Shown: positions 62,801-63,781 of the stretch, piece after piece
Position numbering within the stretch: position 1 is the stretch's first letter
Layout: each line of letters starts with the position of its first letter
From: Anniella stebbinsi
Taxonomy: Eukaryota; Chordata; Lepidosauria; Squamata; Anniellidae
DNA length: 64,000 nt
Assembly: GCA_029215795.1 (NCBI GenBank)
Contig: JARDYH010000006.1
Coordinates: 19,731,501-19,795,500 of the forward strand
Reading direction: 5' to 3'
Program-made: the position numbers and the translations under genes
Notes under the pieces: model-generated
The model's database searches: none
What the model saw: the letters and a program-made list of their open reading frames with translations, nothing else
Told to the model about the DNA's origin: nothing

Positions 62801-63781
62801 ACTGATGTGTTCTGGCACACAGTTTCCACTCCTCTTGCTACACCACACCATATGGTAAACTGCTTTTGAAACTGAGGGCATTTCAAAGTCAATGACATTT
62901 GGAGGGGGAGGGGAATAAAAATGTCACTGGCTTCGTGCAAGCTTAAAGTCTATATGAATTCCTAAGATTCAAGTCAATATTTGTTAAATTAGGAATCAAT
63001 TGAAAATTATGAGATCATCTGTGGAAGCCGGCTGGAACAACCTGGGGAGCTCAGAGAATTTTGTGCGTTTGTGCGTCTGAATGGATGGAGTTGCATGTGC
63101 ATTAGAGGGAAAGAGAAGAGGGTTTAGGGGGGATTTTGTAGGGAGCCTGAATAAAAGTGAGTGTAATTTTCATGTGCCTACAGTGTGTATGCAGTACATA
63201 TGTATGCACGATGGATACATGGAGTGCTTTTGTGTGCATGTCTACGGGTGATGAGCTGGGGTAAGAGAGAGTATATGGATGGTGATCCAGAGTGAGAAAG
63301 AAAAAGAATGGGTGATGGGGGAGACTGATTTGGTTGGGAGAGGGGGAAAGAAAAAGAGTTTCCCTTCTGTGAAATAGTTTTCTGTTGGTGCTAAAAACTG
63401 TGGTTTCAAAGGAGCTGTATCTTGTATTGGGGCTCAGCTCCCACCTCTGCCTTGTACTTGATGTTTTGGGCAAGTTTCTTTCCTTGTGTGACTAGCTGCT
63501 CCTCCCATGGCAACCACTTTGTCGTTGTGCCCAGGACAGTTTCTCAAATTGCCAAAGGTGGTCATGGGCCCAAAGAGATTGCCTATCCCTGACATAAGCA
63601 TTCATTTTCTTCACAGGTTAGCCATCTTCTACATCTTGTCCGTGGAGGTATGGACAAAAATTTACATCGACATAATAAGAAGGATACTTACCGTCAAATT
63701 TTTCCATCCTGGATCGTTGTTTAAACGATCAGCAACGTAATAGCGAAGACATTTAGCAAGATTGTCCATAAACTCCGTTCC
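4172..63781 (-). CDS. XRN2: XRN2, nuclear 5'-3' exoribonuclease 2 (partial gene, 25 coding exons, 3' end complete)
   Basis: XRN2 degrades 5'-monophosphorylated RNA processively in the nucleus. It acts in transcription termination (torpedo model), rRNA processing and RNA surveillance. Translating the minus strand exon by exon gives 792 residues that follow vertebrate XRN2 in order: the catalytic-core segments GEGEHK and DADLIML with metal-binding acidic residues, a CX2CX4HX4C zinc knuckle, the acidic/basic linker [16 protein letters not shown], the core block [11 protein letters not shown], then a Gly/Pro/Gln/Arg-rich tail ending [10 protein letters not shown]. All 25 exons have GT-AG borders and matching phases, and 2379 coding bases divide evenly by three. 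Exon coordinates are given separately. The N-terminal exons (roughly the first 140-160 residues by comparison with the mammalian protein) lie right of the window. XRN1 is excluded by the length and the C-terminal tail. No disabling change was seen. Confidence 0.97.
4751..5290 (-). mobile_element. CR1-like LINE 3' fragment
   Basis: Minus-strand translation gives the C-terminus of a CR1-group reverse transcriptase protein: [11 protein letters not shown], then [14 protein letters not shown], then [13 protein letters not shown] and [14 protein letters not shown]. These follow the CR1/L2 pattern FSLEKRRLRGDLIEAYKIL...RTRGH...FF..R....WN.LP. The following 3' UTR runs to about 4751. The fragment is 5'-truncated and mildly decayed, with one frame change near 5200. 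Confidence 0.8.
5300..6640. other. XRN2 intron sequence without recognised genes
   Basis: Part of the last intron. I see nothing coding. Near 6350-6410 there is a palindromic TAAGTCCCACTGAAATCAATGGG-type motif that recurs elsewhere in the window. Confidence 0.5.
6650..6794 (-). CDS. XRN2: XRN2 coding exon, window exon 24
   Basis: Encodes [37 protein letters not shown] and [11 protein letters not shown]. It corresponds to the LLPWNRM...YQ...GGYPP region. Acceptor CTCAG, donor GTAACG. Confidence 0.95.
6795..8390. other. XRN2 intron with simple repeats
   Basis: Intronic. The (TA)n tract at 7630-7681 and a poly-C/poly-A run at about 7997-8020 stand out. No coding sequence seen. Confidence 0.5.
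7630..7681. repeat. (TA)n microsatellite
   Basis: About 25 uninterrupted TA dinucleotides. Confidence 0.98.
8391..8560. repeat. Decayed CR1-like 3' UTR fragment
   Basis: Contains TTGCTGGATCAGACCAAAG, then GTTTCCAACAG, which match the UTR of the CR1-like copy at 4751 and its relatives. Too short and diverged to carry coding sequence. Confidence 0.55.
8945..8977. repeat. 33-bp direct repeat, left copy
   Basis: Identical over 33 bases to 9371-9403 (begins TATCTGGCC, ends GGGTAAGT). It brackets the LINE fragment between them. Confidence 0.97.
8978..9370 (+). mobile_element. LINE reverse-transcriptase fragment, truncated at both ends
   Basis: Encodes [29 protein letters not shown] and, after one frameshift near 9210-9225, [16 protein letters not shown] and [23 protein letters not shown] followed by a W...SG.IP..W block is the N-terminal part of a non-LTR reverse transcriptase. 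The fragment stops inside the RT domain with no 3' UTR or tail. Clade not assigned. Confidence 0.85.
9371..9403. repeat. 33-bp direct repeat, right copy
   Basis: Perfect copy of 8945-8977. It reads directly on from the truncated RT sequence. Confidence 0.97.
9404..11489. other. XRN2 intron sequence
   Basis: No exon, RNA gene or clear transposon recognised. Confidence 0.45.
11490..11559 (-). CDS. XRN2: XRN2 coding exon, window exon 23
   Basis: Encodes [20 protein letters not shown] and FD, plus part of Arg. It matches the MRPQDSWRGPPPLFQQ block of mammals. Acceptor TGCAG, donor GTATAG. Confidence 0.95.
11560..14400. other. XRN2 intron sequence
   Basis: AT-rich, no coding sequence recognised. 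Holds a T/A/G homopolymer cluster at 11581-11617, a fragment at about 12530-12600 with TATAATTCCCAGCATATCCTA (a common reptile MITE motif), and a short (AC)n at 14148-14162. Confidence 0.5.
14410..14547 (+). repeat. tRNA-derived SINE
   Basis: Contains a B-box-like GGTTCAATCCC, then CTGCCTGAAACCCTGGAGAG, AATACTGGGCTAGA and a tail GCAGCTTTCTATGTTCC. This order is typical of the widespread squamate tRNA-derived SINE. The tRNA 5' half is degraded. A second copy, reversed, is at 36435-36610. Confidence 0.8.
14550..16980. other. XRN2 intron sequence
   Basis: No gene recognised. Includes the 25-bp tandem duplication at 15458-15507 and a short fragment with TTCAACTCCCATCATCCCCAG near 15838, a common reptile dispersed repeat. 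Confidence 0.45.
15458..15507. repeat. 25-bp unit tandemly duplicated
   Basis: Two perfect adjacent copies of a 25-base unit beginning CAGGAAAATAAAATATGG. Confidence 0.97.
16985..17280. repeat. Dispersed repeat, related to 63290-63605
   Basis: Shares an ordered series of blocks with 63290-63605: CTTCTGTGAAAT, TTCAAAGGAG, then a GGGCAAGTT block, then GTTTCTCAAA and a CATGGGCC(A/C)AAA end. This indicates two old copies of one family, possibly hAT-like. Not assigned. Confidence 0.6.
17661..17800 (-). CDS. XRN2: XRN2 coding exon, window exon 22
   Basis: Encodes [36 protein letters not shown] and [10 protein letters not shown], the start of the disordered Gly/Gln/Pro-rich tail. Acceptor TACAG, donor GTAAGT. 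Confidence 0.96.
18340..18760 (+). mobile_element. Old L2-like LINE fragment
   Basis: Plus-strand translation contains [35 protein letters not shown] and [10 protein letters not shown]. These match the L2 ORF2 C-terminal pattern SRLDYCN.LY.GLP...KLQ.VQN.AARL.TG...LHWLPV. Frames are broken and divergence is much greater than in the copy at 48043. Confidence 0.75.
18832..19930. mobile_element. GC-rich non-autonomous DNA element, copy A
   Basis: Ends are inverted: GATGACACAATGGTCAAC at about 18837 and GTTGACTATTGTGTCGTC near 19908 (reverse complement GACGACACAATAGTCAAC). The interior is GC-rich and non-coding. Its 19020-19330 part matches the reverse complement of 43240-43500 in copy B. Flanks share only ATGAC, so the target duplication is unproven. 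The open frames inside are products of GC content. Confidence 0.7.
20104..20245. repeat. CR1-like 3' UTR fragment next to exon 21
   Basis: Contains ACATAAGAAGAGCAGTGCTAG, GATCAGTACAAAGGCC, CCCCAGTGGCCAGGAACAT and TAAGCAGGACATGAAGACAA, the same UTR family as 4751-4900. It ends about 20 bp before the XRN2 exon 21 donor. Confidence 0.75.
20265..20399 (-). CDS. XRN2: XRN2 coding exon, window exon 21
   Basis: Encodes [33 protein letters not shown] and [11 protein letters not shown]. Acceptor TTCAG, donor GTAAGT. A CR1-like repeat tail ends about 20 bp downstream of the donor. Confidence 0.96.
20576..20644 (-). CDS. XRN2: XRN2 coding exon, window exon 20
   Basis: Encodes [19 protein letters not shown] and SGA, with split Ser and Lys codons. 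Acceptor CTTAG, donor GTAAGT. A 176-bp intron follows. Confidence 0.96.
21300..22266. other. XRN2 intron with homopolymer runs
   Basis: No exon seen. A G run of about 15 (21556-21571) and a C run of about 13 (21637-21650) flank 65 bp and could pair with each other. Confidence 0.5.
22267..22323 (-). CDS. XRN2: XRN2 coding exon, window exon 19
   Basis: A 57-base exon encoding [18 protein letters not shown] with split codons on both sides. It matches the mammalian [12 protein letters not shown] block. Acceptor ATTAG, donor GTAAAC. Confidence 0.96.
22440..22600. repeat. MITE-like palindromic repeat
   Basis: CCTACAACTCCTAGCATACCCC and GGACATGCTGGAAGTTGTAG are inverted arms of a dispersed reptile motif also seen near 12540 and 15838. 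Confidence 0.55.
23030..23300. repeat. MITE-like palindromic repeat
   Basis: Contains several inverted GGGTTA/TAACCC words, for example CATGGGCTATTTAACCCATG and AAGTGTGGGTTATG against CATAACCCAAGCTTG. The same style of element occurs at 28436-28610, 37650-37925 and 61215-61345. No target duplication found. Confidence 0.5.
23619..23698 (-). CDS. XRN2: XRN2 coding exon, window exon 18
   Basis: Encodes [17 protein letters not shown], then MNENPVLPD and two bases of Glu. Acceptor GATAG, donor GTAAGT. Confidence 0.96.
23787..23884 (-). CDS. XRN2: XRN2 coding exon, window exon 17
   Basis: Encodes [20 protein letters not shown], then [12 protein letters not shown]. Acceptor TCTAG, donor GTATGC. 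The next intron is only 88 bp. Confidence 0.96.
23885..25034. other. XRN2 intron sequence
   Basis: A (CT)n microsatellite lies at about 23949-23971. No coding sequence recognised. Confidence 0.5.
25035..25118 (-). CDS. XRN2: XRN2 coding exon, window exon 16
   Basis: Encodes [19 protein letters not shown] and YPDLSPEE, with split codons at both ends. Acceptor TGTAG, donor GTAAGA. Confidence 0.98.
25119..26487. other. XRN2 intron sequence
   Basis: AT-rich; nothing recognised. Confidence 0.5.
26488..26560 (-). CDS. XRN2: XRN2 coding exon, window exon 15
   Basis: Encodes [20 protein letters not shown] and FAWQ, plus the first base of Gly. Acceptor AACAG, donor GTAAAA. Confidence 0.98.
26561..27292. 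other. XRN2 intron sequence
   Basis: Nothing recognised beyond short homopolymer runs near 27240-27275. Confidence 0.45.
27293..27382 (-). CDS. XRN2: XRN2 coding exon, window exon 14
   Basis: Thirty codons: [18 protein letters not shown], then [12 protein letters not shown]. Acceptor GGCAG, donor GTAAGA. Confidence 0.98.
27486..27593 (-). CDS. XRN2: XRN2 coding exon, window exon 13
   Basis: Thirty-six codons: [20 protein letters not shown], then [16 protein letters not shown]. Acceptor ATTAG, donor GTAAGA. The next intron is 103 bp. Confidence 0.98.
27594..29334. other. XRN2 intron sequence
   Basis: Holds a (CT)n microsatellite at 28178-28214 and a MITE-like piece at 28436-28610 with CATGGCTTGTTAACCATGGG. 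No coding sequence recognised. Confidence 0.5.
29335..29470 (-). CDS. XRN2: XRN2 coding exon, window exon 12
   Basis: Completes Arg and encodes [38 protein letters not shown] and VLRYYYQ. This is a highly conserved Xrn core block. Acceptor TATAG, donor GTACTT. Confidence 0.98.
29471..30117. other. XRN2 intron left of the DIRS element
   Basis: Contains a compound microsatellite (GT)n(GA)n(CAGA)n at about 29988-30056, roughly 60 bp from the DIRS end. Confidence 0.6.
30171..30316. repeat. DIRS left inverted terminal repeat (core)
   Basis: 146 bp, the reverse complement of 35891-36036 with two mismatches. It starts TCACACATATGGGC and ends CCTCCCTTCAGTTC. An extra 53-bp outer extension (30118-30170) is unique to this end. 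Confidence 0.96.
30376..32865 (-). CDS. DIRS tyrosine recombinase (C-terminal half of an 829-codon open frame)
   Basis: The recombinase domain spans about residues 440-785. Catalytic signature: Arg in TSARRAGEL (about 614-615), HSTR (H744, R747) and the nucleophile Tyr in FTTHYKLD (780). A SAM-like N-domain with [12 protein letters not shown] and [14 protein letters not shown] precedes it. The enzyme would insert the circular DNA copy into the genome. Residues 1-435 overlap the RT frame in another register, are Pro/His/Ser/Thr-rich and match no domain I know. The true start is probably near 31550, just before the RT stop. The last 30 or so residues are encoded by the internal complementary region and beyond. 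No lesion seen. Confidence 0.9.
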   Translation of the reverse strand: MYGGRMRSPQKARCRGIPVPRRLGPHRGLQNRTTTFNRQDPHPPSSSRPLHQRQQIVVNASKIHRVHWSQTRRSCCQGVPSAYKSAKHSTLCTPPSHATPPISSQHPTHVGPHGIHSSGRRLGSPSYAASPILVHPPFQAQSGCQPHPSHPATGCLLPSCLVDPDFPSPRWHAVQTMATISPSHNRRFKDGMGSSLREPPHSRPVVLYRGVPPHQLPGTRSCPKGAPLIRTAPQRLPCSAAHRQYSHSMAYQQTRRDSLATTLNTHHPPPPLGNREEHPHYSPPHRSRRQYSCRLSESTFPAVPRVEAVHTRHRRPVQDLGTTNSRSFCHNQQHRLQALLLQGGGGPTFNGRCLCATVDRPPLLPLPTVPTPNQSGYQTHSGRHERHTCCTGLATPAVVSTPLQTCPRPTPPPPNLSIAPHATGRTDQSPGSSVSAPHSLENNRVIPQAGNGIQQLASPAPAALDLPAGVKAILLASRKASTLSSYSHKWDSFTRFAALHAFQPQAASVAQVLSFLHHLYLRGLQYSSIRVYLAAISAHRGDVEGLALFSHPLVKRFLRGYKNLVPPLRPRAPEWSLSVVLNALSTKPFEPLATTDLRLLTWKVVFLVAITSARRAGELCALRIDSPFTIFHNDKVVLRPDSTFLPKVVSSFHVNEPIVLPSFFSAPSSDLERRLHSLDVRRALAFYKDRTQAFRLATRLFICYGGTRKGQPVSSQRLSAWIVQTILLAYRLSKLDLPTSVRAHSTRGVAASTAFHRGVSLKDVCKAATWSVPLTFTTHYKLDVQSRKDCTETTKKKNRLLTCNCSSSSGHLCSHTTLPPSPLGVTPFF
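30421..30498. repeat. DIRS internal complementary region
   Basis: 30421-30477 is a perfect 57-base reverse complement of the left outer end 30118-30174. 30475-30498 is the reverse complement of the right outer end 36037-36060 with one C/T difference. It therefore holds a copy of both ends joined, the template proposed for closing DIRS circles. It also encodes the last part of the recombinase frame. Confidence 0.95.
31497..33584 (-). CDS. DIRS reverse transcriptase / RNase H, with possible methyltransferase-like C-terminus
   Basis: An open frame of 695 codons. RT motifs in order: [17 protein letters not shown] (146-162), [11 protein letters not shown] (193-203), [12 protein letters not shown] (227-238) and the catalytic YLDD (259-262). 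RNase H follows: TTDAS (424-428), the ELE glutamates (458-460), TDN (482-484) and [15 protein letters not shown] (524-538). Residues 556-645 ([35 protein letters not shown]) match the extra domain after RNase H in DIRS elements, often described as DAM-methyltransferase-like; I hold that name loosely. The protein copies element RNA. No lesion seen. It overlaps Gag upstream and the recombinase frame downstream, so its translation start or a coupling mechanism is unclear. Confidence 0.93.
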   Translation of the reverse strand: MAKGSLTSPLMSKWTMSKRQKQQPGRWALVNKSNSPTDTAAGSDHNYLPISVPVPNASPSTHHRTSRGNHPPLRNPNTPVAWILFPSAVFDGSAIPHPFFNDRLSPFIDAWRAISTDTWVLSIVRNGYRIEFETIPPPLRFFSRYFTVPKRDGGLRPIMDLRGLNNFIRTRKFLMATFQAILPLLRRSAWFASIDLKDTYFHVAIHHDHRRFLSFAVGHAVYEFQVLPFGLATAPRVFTKCMAVVCAHLRKHGVEVYPYLDDWVLIADSKTELQHSIAKTLTLLHRLGLCINVNKSSLTPQKSIEFIGVRLDAHVARGFLPLTKAQNIAHYAHRLLTLHRPSALNIQRMLGLMASTVAVVDWARLHMRPLQFWFIHHFRPNQDASRIRLTLPQDVCSPLVWWTRTSHLLAGMPFRQWPPSRLLTTDASKMGWGAHCGNLRIQGQWSSTEACRHINYLELEAVRKALLSFEPHLSGCHVQLLTDNTAILWHINKQGGTHSRPLLTLTIRLLRWAIAKNIRITALHIAAVDNILADSLSRRFQQSHEWKLSTRVTDVLFRTWGQPTVDLFATTNNTACRHYCSRAGVGPRSMGDAFALRWTGPLFYLFPPFPLLTKVVTKLIQDDTNAILVAPAWPRQPWFPHLSRLARGQHRLLPIFPSLLTLQGGQINHPDLQSLHLTAWRITGSSHRPEMAYNN
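33313..35655 (-). pseudogene. DIRS Gag-like protein, interrupted by one in-frame TGA
   Basis: The ATG at 35653-35655 opens a frame with three CX2C pairs at residues 10/13, 26/29 and 39/42, a zinc-binding module of the kind found at the start of DIRS Gag proteins. Codon 58 is TGA (35482-35484). The same frame then stays open for 720 codons to 33313. After the stop comes a Ser/Arg/His/Pro-rich region, then a conserved-looking block (residues about 420-640 after the stop) with [27 protein letters not shown] and [12 protein letters not shown]. The C-terminus overlaps the start of the RT frame by 272 bases. The stop may be a recent CpG-type transition. Readthrough, or a downstream start, is not excluded. 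Confidence 0.8.
35891..36036. repeat. DIRS right inverted terminal repeat (core)
   Basis: 146 bp, the partner of 30171-30316. A 24-bp outer extension (36037-36060) ends near AAAGAAGAAT. This is the 5' end of the element in its coding direction. Confidence 0.96.
36061..36988. other. XRN2 intron right of the DIRS element
   Basis: Holds the reversed SINE copy at 36435-36610. Nothing else recognised. Confidence 0.5.
36435..36610 (-). repeat. tRNA-derived SINE, reversed copy
   Basis: Minus-strand relative of 14410-14547: CAGTCAGACCATTGG, AATATTGTCTCCCCTGACTGGC, TCTCAGGCAGAAGTCTTTC, GGAGATGCTGGGAATTGA. The tRNA-like head lies at the right end and is degraded. Confidence 0.75.
36989..37107 (-). 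CDS. XRN2: XRN2 coding exon, window exon 11 (acidic linker)
   Basis: Encodes [20 protein letters not shown], then [19 protein letters not shown] and two bases of Arg. KRK followed by an acidic stretch is a nuclear-localisation-like linker conserved in XRN2. Acceptor CCTAG, donor GTGACA, a weak donor. The following intron holds the DIRS element. Confidence 0.96.
37650..37925. repeat. MITE-like element
   Basis: GGTTCACATGTAATGG at the left and GTACAGGTTCACACAC at the right bound a region of GGGTTAA/TTAACCC words with a (TTAA/ATCA)n core at 37686-37715. Family unassigned. Confidence 0.45.
38501..39080. mobile_element. Non-autonomous hAT element with 8-bp target duplication
   Basis: 580 bp. CCAGAAAC occurs immediately on both sides (38493-38500 and 39081-39088). 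Ends are inverted: TAGAGCTGTGCAAG on the left, TAGGGTTGTGCAAG read from the right. Subterminal GGATTTGGA-type words follow. No transposase frame is present; the interior is GC-rich. Confidence 0.93.
39130..39983. other. XRN2 intron sequence
   Basis: Nothing recognised. Confidence 0.45.
39984..40109 (-). CDS. XRN2: XRN2 coding exon, window exon 10
   Basis: Forty-two codons beginning [19 protein letters not shown] and ending [15 protein letters not shown]. It corresponds to the flexible linker (TPSG...NPRQAAYEMRMQ in mammals). Acceptor TTTAG, donor GTAAG. Confidence 0.95.
40110..42686. other. XRN2 intron with simple repeats
   Basis: (TATC)n microsatellite at about 41812-41858 and a G run at 41095-41109. 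The 41590-41720 stretch has TTCAATGGGACTTGTTCCCTAG-like words of the recurring dispersed motif. No coding sequence recognised. Confidence 0.55.
42687..43699. mobile_element. GC-rich non-autonomous DNA element, copy B
   Basis: Ends GTTCGGATGACA (left) and TGTGTCGTCCGAAC (right) are inverted. 43240-43500 matches copy A (18832-19930) in the opposite orientation, including GCCTATAGAGCCC and CTCCCCAAGTGCATCC. No transposase frame; flanks show no convincing duplication. Confidence 0.7.
43790..44190. repeat. Dispersed repeat, probable LINE-derived
   Basis: Contains ATTCCACAACAGGGGGCTACC and ACTGAAAAGGCCC, words common in reptile LINE-related repeats. No frame survives. Clade unknown. Confidence 0.45.
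44720..44764 (-). CDS. XRN2: XRN2 coding exon, window exon 9 (basic 15-residue exon)
   Basis: A 45-base exon encoding [15 protein letters not shown], matching the basic linker of vertebrate XRN2. Acceptor TTAG, donor GTAAATAC. It is very A-rich on the coding strand and easily missed, but phases on both sides agree. Confidence 0.92.
44898..45757. mobile_element. GC-rich non-autonomous hAT element with 8-bp target duplication
   Basis: 860 bp. GCCATAAC is duplicated at 44890-44897 and 45758-45765. Ends TAGGGATGTGCA and, from the right, TAGGGGTGTGCA are inverted. Both subterminal zones are packed with GATCCG/CGGATC words. The interior has a perfect palindrome at about 45086-45127 (CTTCCATTGGCGGGCGCC arms) and a second around 45551-45583. 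No transposase coding; long open frames on both strands are due to GC content. Confidence 0.95.
45766..46480. other. XRN2 intron sequence
   Basis: AT-rich with a short (CA)n at 45942. Nothing else recognised. Confidence 0.45.
46481..46588 (-). CDS. XRN2: XRN2 coding exon, window exon 8
   Basis: Thirty-six codons: [19 protein letters not shown], then [17 protein letters not shown]. Acceptor TTCCAG; the donor is GTAAAA followed by a run of A. Confidence 0.97.
46676..46733 (-). CDS. XRN2: XRN2 coding exon, window exon 7
   Basis: Completes the Arg codon and encodes [19 protein letters not shown]. Acceptor CTGCAG, donor GTAAGT. The next intron, 46589-46675, is only 87 bp. Confidence 0.96.
46734..47375. 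other. XRN2 intron sequence
   Basis: Nothing recognised. Confidence 0.45.
47376..47509 (-). CDS. XRN2: XRN2 coding exon, window exon 6
   Basis: Encodes [34 protein letters not shown] and [10 protein letters not shown], plus two bases of an Arg codon. [15 protein letters not shown] is a hallmark block of the Xrn nuclease core. Acceptor TCCAG, donor GTAAG. Confidence 0.97.
48021..48056. repeat. Perfect hairpin at the 5' edge of the L2 element
   Basis: GCAGCACCTCCCCT (48021-48034) and its exact reverse complement (48043-48056) flank an 8-base loop. The right arm reads into the L2 coding sequence. Confidence 0.9.
48043..48737 (+). mobile_element. L2-type LINE, 5'-truncated, young
   Basis: Carries the ORF2 C-terminus: [63 protein letters not shown] and, after one frameshift near 48424, [20 protein letters not shown] and a stop at about 48572. 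A short 3' UTR ends in (ATT)n. The order and spacing fit the L2 clade. One frameshift in about 520 coding bases suggests a fairly recent copy, compared with the relic at 18340. Confidence 0.9.
48713..48736. repeat. (ATT)n tail of the L2 element
   Basis: About eight ATT units directly after GAAATAAATTGTT. A microsatellite-like 3' end is usual for this LINE group in place of poly-A. Confidence 0.9.
48740..49393. other. XRN2 intron sequence
   Basis: Nothing recognised between the L2 copy and the hAT element. Confidence 0.45.
49402..49738. mobile_element. Foldback non-autonomous hAT element with 8-bp target duplication
   Basis: 337 bp. TGTAATGC is duplicated at 49394-49401 and 49739-49746. The two halves are long imperfect inverted copies (GGCTCCTGTATCTTTAACAGT against its partner near 49690, GCATGCAGCACCTGGTGAAACTC against that near 49640). 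No coding sequence. Confidence 0.94.
50036..50110 (-). CDS. XRN2: XRN2 coding exon, window exon 5
   Basis: Encodes [15 protein letters not shown] then [10 protein letters not shown], 25 codons in frame. It aligns with the mammalian segment after the zinc knuckle, but the first half is more diverged than neighbouring exons. Acceptor TGGCAG, donor GTAAGT. Confidence 0.95.
50270..50520. repeat. Two copies of a dispersed squamate-type motif
   Basis: Around 50310-50385 and 50410-50505 the order TTTACTCAGAAG, AAGTCCCAC-like, TTCAATGGGGCTTACT, then TTTAGGA(C/T)TGTAG recurs. Shorter versions occur near 3060, 6350, 41600 and 52440. It has a palindromic core. Origin unassigned. Confidence 0.6.
50521..51905. 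other. XRN2 intron sequence
   Basis: Contains a (GA)n run at 51742-51765, a G run near 51330-51341, and a MITE-like piece at about 51425-51645 with inverted AACCAGGAATAAGCC/GGCTTAAG words. No coding sequence. Confidence 0.45.
51906..52063 (-). CDS. XRN2: XRN2 coding exon, window exon 4 (DLIML and zinc knuckle)
   Basis: Encodes [27 protein letters not shown], the zinc knuckle [14 protein letters not shown] (CX2CX4HX4C) and [10 protein letters not shown]. Acceptor TATAG, donor GTAGGT. A MITE-like repeat lies 57 bp upstream of the acceptor. Confidence 0.97.
52121..52343. repeat. MITE-like element beside exon 4
   Basis: Left end GTTCAGATGATCCATCAAATC and right end, reversed, GATTCAGATGATCTGCCAAATC are inverted repeats. 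About 223 bp, no coding. Target duplication not clear. Confidence 0.7.
52549..52563. repeat. L1 target-site duplication, left
   Basis: AAGAATGGATCTCTT; the right copy is at 58163-58177 with one mismatch (A/C). Confidence 0.93.
52995..54002 (+). CDS. L1 ORF1 protein (RNA-binding, intact frame)
   Basis: 335 codons without a stop. A basic N-terminus is followed by a predicted coiled coil (about 80-158, with [11 protein letters not shown] and [13 protein letters not shown]), an RRM-like middle (about 160-250, with [16 protein letters not shown]) and a C-terminal domain (about 255-315, with [24 protein letters not shown] and ELLEKLGL). This is the standard L1 ORF1p layout; the protein trimerises and coats element RNA. 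There is no CCHC knuckle. The ATG is the first in the frame after the 5' UTR. Confidence 0.93.
   Translation: MKKRITGDKSSAPSWIRQPKKHPSDKHWERLKRVMADKEQPSDRGEKAAPLLSGSGNSKTGSKPGTIPKTFKESQSWSPGELMDSFRKMLDEALAKQEERIKGQILDSQIEVLTGFQTVVERMTELEKENEQIKETTKQQGEQMQGMDLRLIALEDRDRRANIRIRSFKEQEGENAKALRDIILAWIRELDPQEEWEMADNERTHRVGYKKKGMLPRDIIVKSANYYKKEKLMQAIRCLGQPMLQATSIGVYHDLCPQTVQWRKSIRLCAVTLRKKAITYSWGYSGFLRFMWLGKQHRITSCEQGMELLEKLGLVNATDDGETRAEEGAAGGSSQ
54240..58033 (+). pseudogene. L1 ORF2 (endonuclease-reverse transcriptase), broken
   Basis: The endonuclease is well preserved in 54240-55055: [34 protein letters not shown] and VSDHALM. RT follows in 55311-56273 ([60 protein letters not shown]) and continues in another frame at 56308 with FAEDTLL, where L1 normally has FADD. 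The C-terminal region runs on to a stop at 58031-58033. Frame changes or stops occur near 55050, 55260, 56220, 57277, 57570 and 57857, so no full protein is made. Endonuclease alone could still be read. Confidence 0.93.
58163..58177. repeat. L1 target-site duplication, right
   Basis: AAGAATGGCTCTCTT, directly after the A tail. Confidence 0.93.
58178..59745. other. XRN2 intron sequence
   Basis: No gene seen. The 59060-59230 stretch has GAAATCC/GGATTTC words and may be an hAT relic like that at 38501; weak. Confidence 0.4.
59746..59796 (-). CDS. XRN2: XRN2 coding exon, window exon 3
   Basis: A 51-base exon encoding [16 protein letters not shown], with split Ala codons at both ends. The final Asp and the first residues of the next exon form the DAD motif of the active site. 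Acceptor TTTAG, donor GTAAG. Confidence 0.97.
59797..61390. other. XRN2 intron sequence
   Basis: Contains a fragment at about 60215-60385 with GTGTGGGGAACTTCAGGCC, reminiscent of hAT-Charlie-like termini, and the repeat at 61215-61345. No coding sequence recognised. Confidence 0.45.
61215..61345. repeat. MITE-like element with duplicated arms
   Basis: ACACCTTAAACCACGGCTTTAA near 61240 and ACACCTTAAACCATGGCTTTAA near 61301 are direct copies. GGCTTTAACCAC and GTGGTTAAGCC are inverted around 61265. Confidence 0.6.
61395..62200 (-). mobile_element. LINE ORF2 C-terminal fragment with (TTGA)n tail
   Basis: The minus-strand frame encodes [20 protein letters not shown], then [33 protein letters not shown] and a C-terminus ending near 61548, then a UTR to TTGATTGATTGA at 61395-61410. 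A CXC...H...C cluster near the end of a LINE protein is a common zinc-like motif. No frameshift occurs over about 200 codons, so the copy is fairly young. I could not assign the clade. Confidence 0.75.
62295..62367 (-). CDS. XRN2: XRN2 coding exon, window exon 2 (GEGEHK motif)
   Basis: Encodes [24 protein letters not shown] and the first base of an Ala codon. The GEGEH segment carries acidic residues of the conserved Xrn metal site. Acceptor GTTAG, donor GTAAAA. A LINE fragment on the same strand begins within about 150 bp past the donor. Confidence 0.97.
62450..63690. other. XRN2 intron sequence
   Basis: No gene recognised. Its right part holds the dispersed repeat at 63290-63605. Confidence 0.45.
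63290..63605. repeat. Dispersed repeat, related to 16985-17280
   Basis: Ordered block similarity to 16985-17280. The right end AAAGAGATTGCCTATCCCTG resembles the terminus of hAT-type repeats. Unassigned. Confidence 0.55.
63692..63781 (-). CDS. XRN2: XRN2 coding exon, window exon 1
   Basis: Thirty whole codons, beginning [11 protein letters not shown] and ending [10 protein letters not shown]. The acceptor is TTTAG and the donor GTAAGT. It is part of the Xrn catalytic core. It starts and ends in frame 0, so the upstream exons beyond the right edge must end on a whole codon. Confidence 0.97.
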
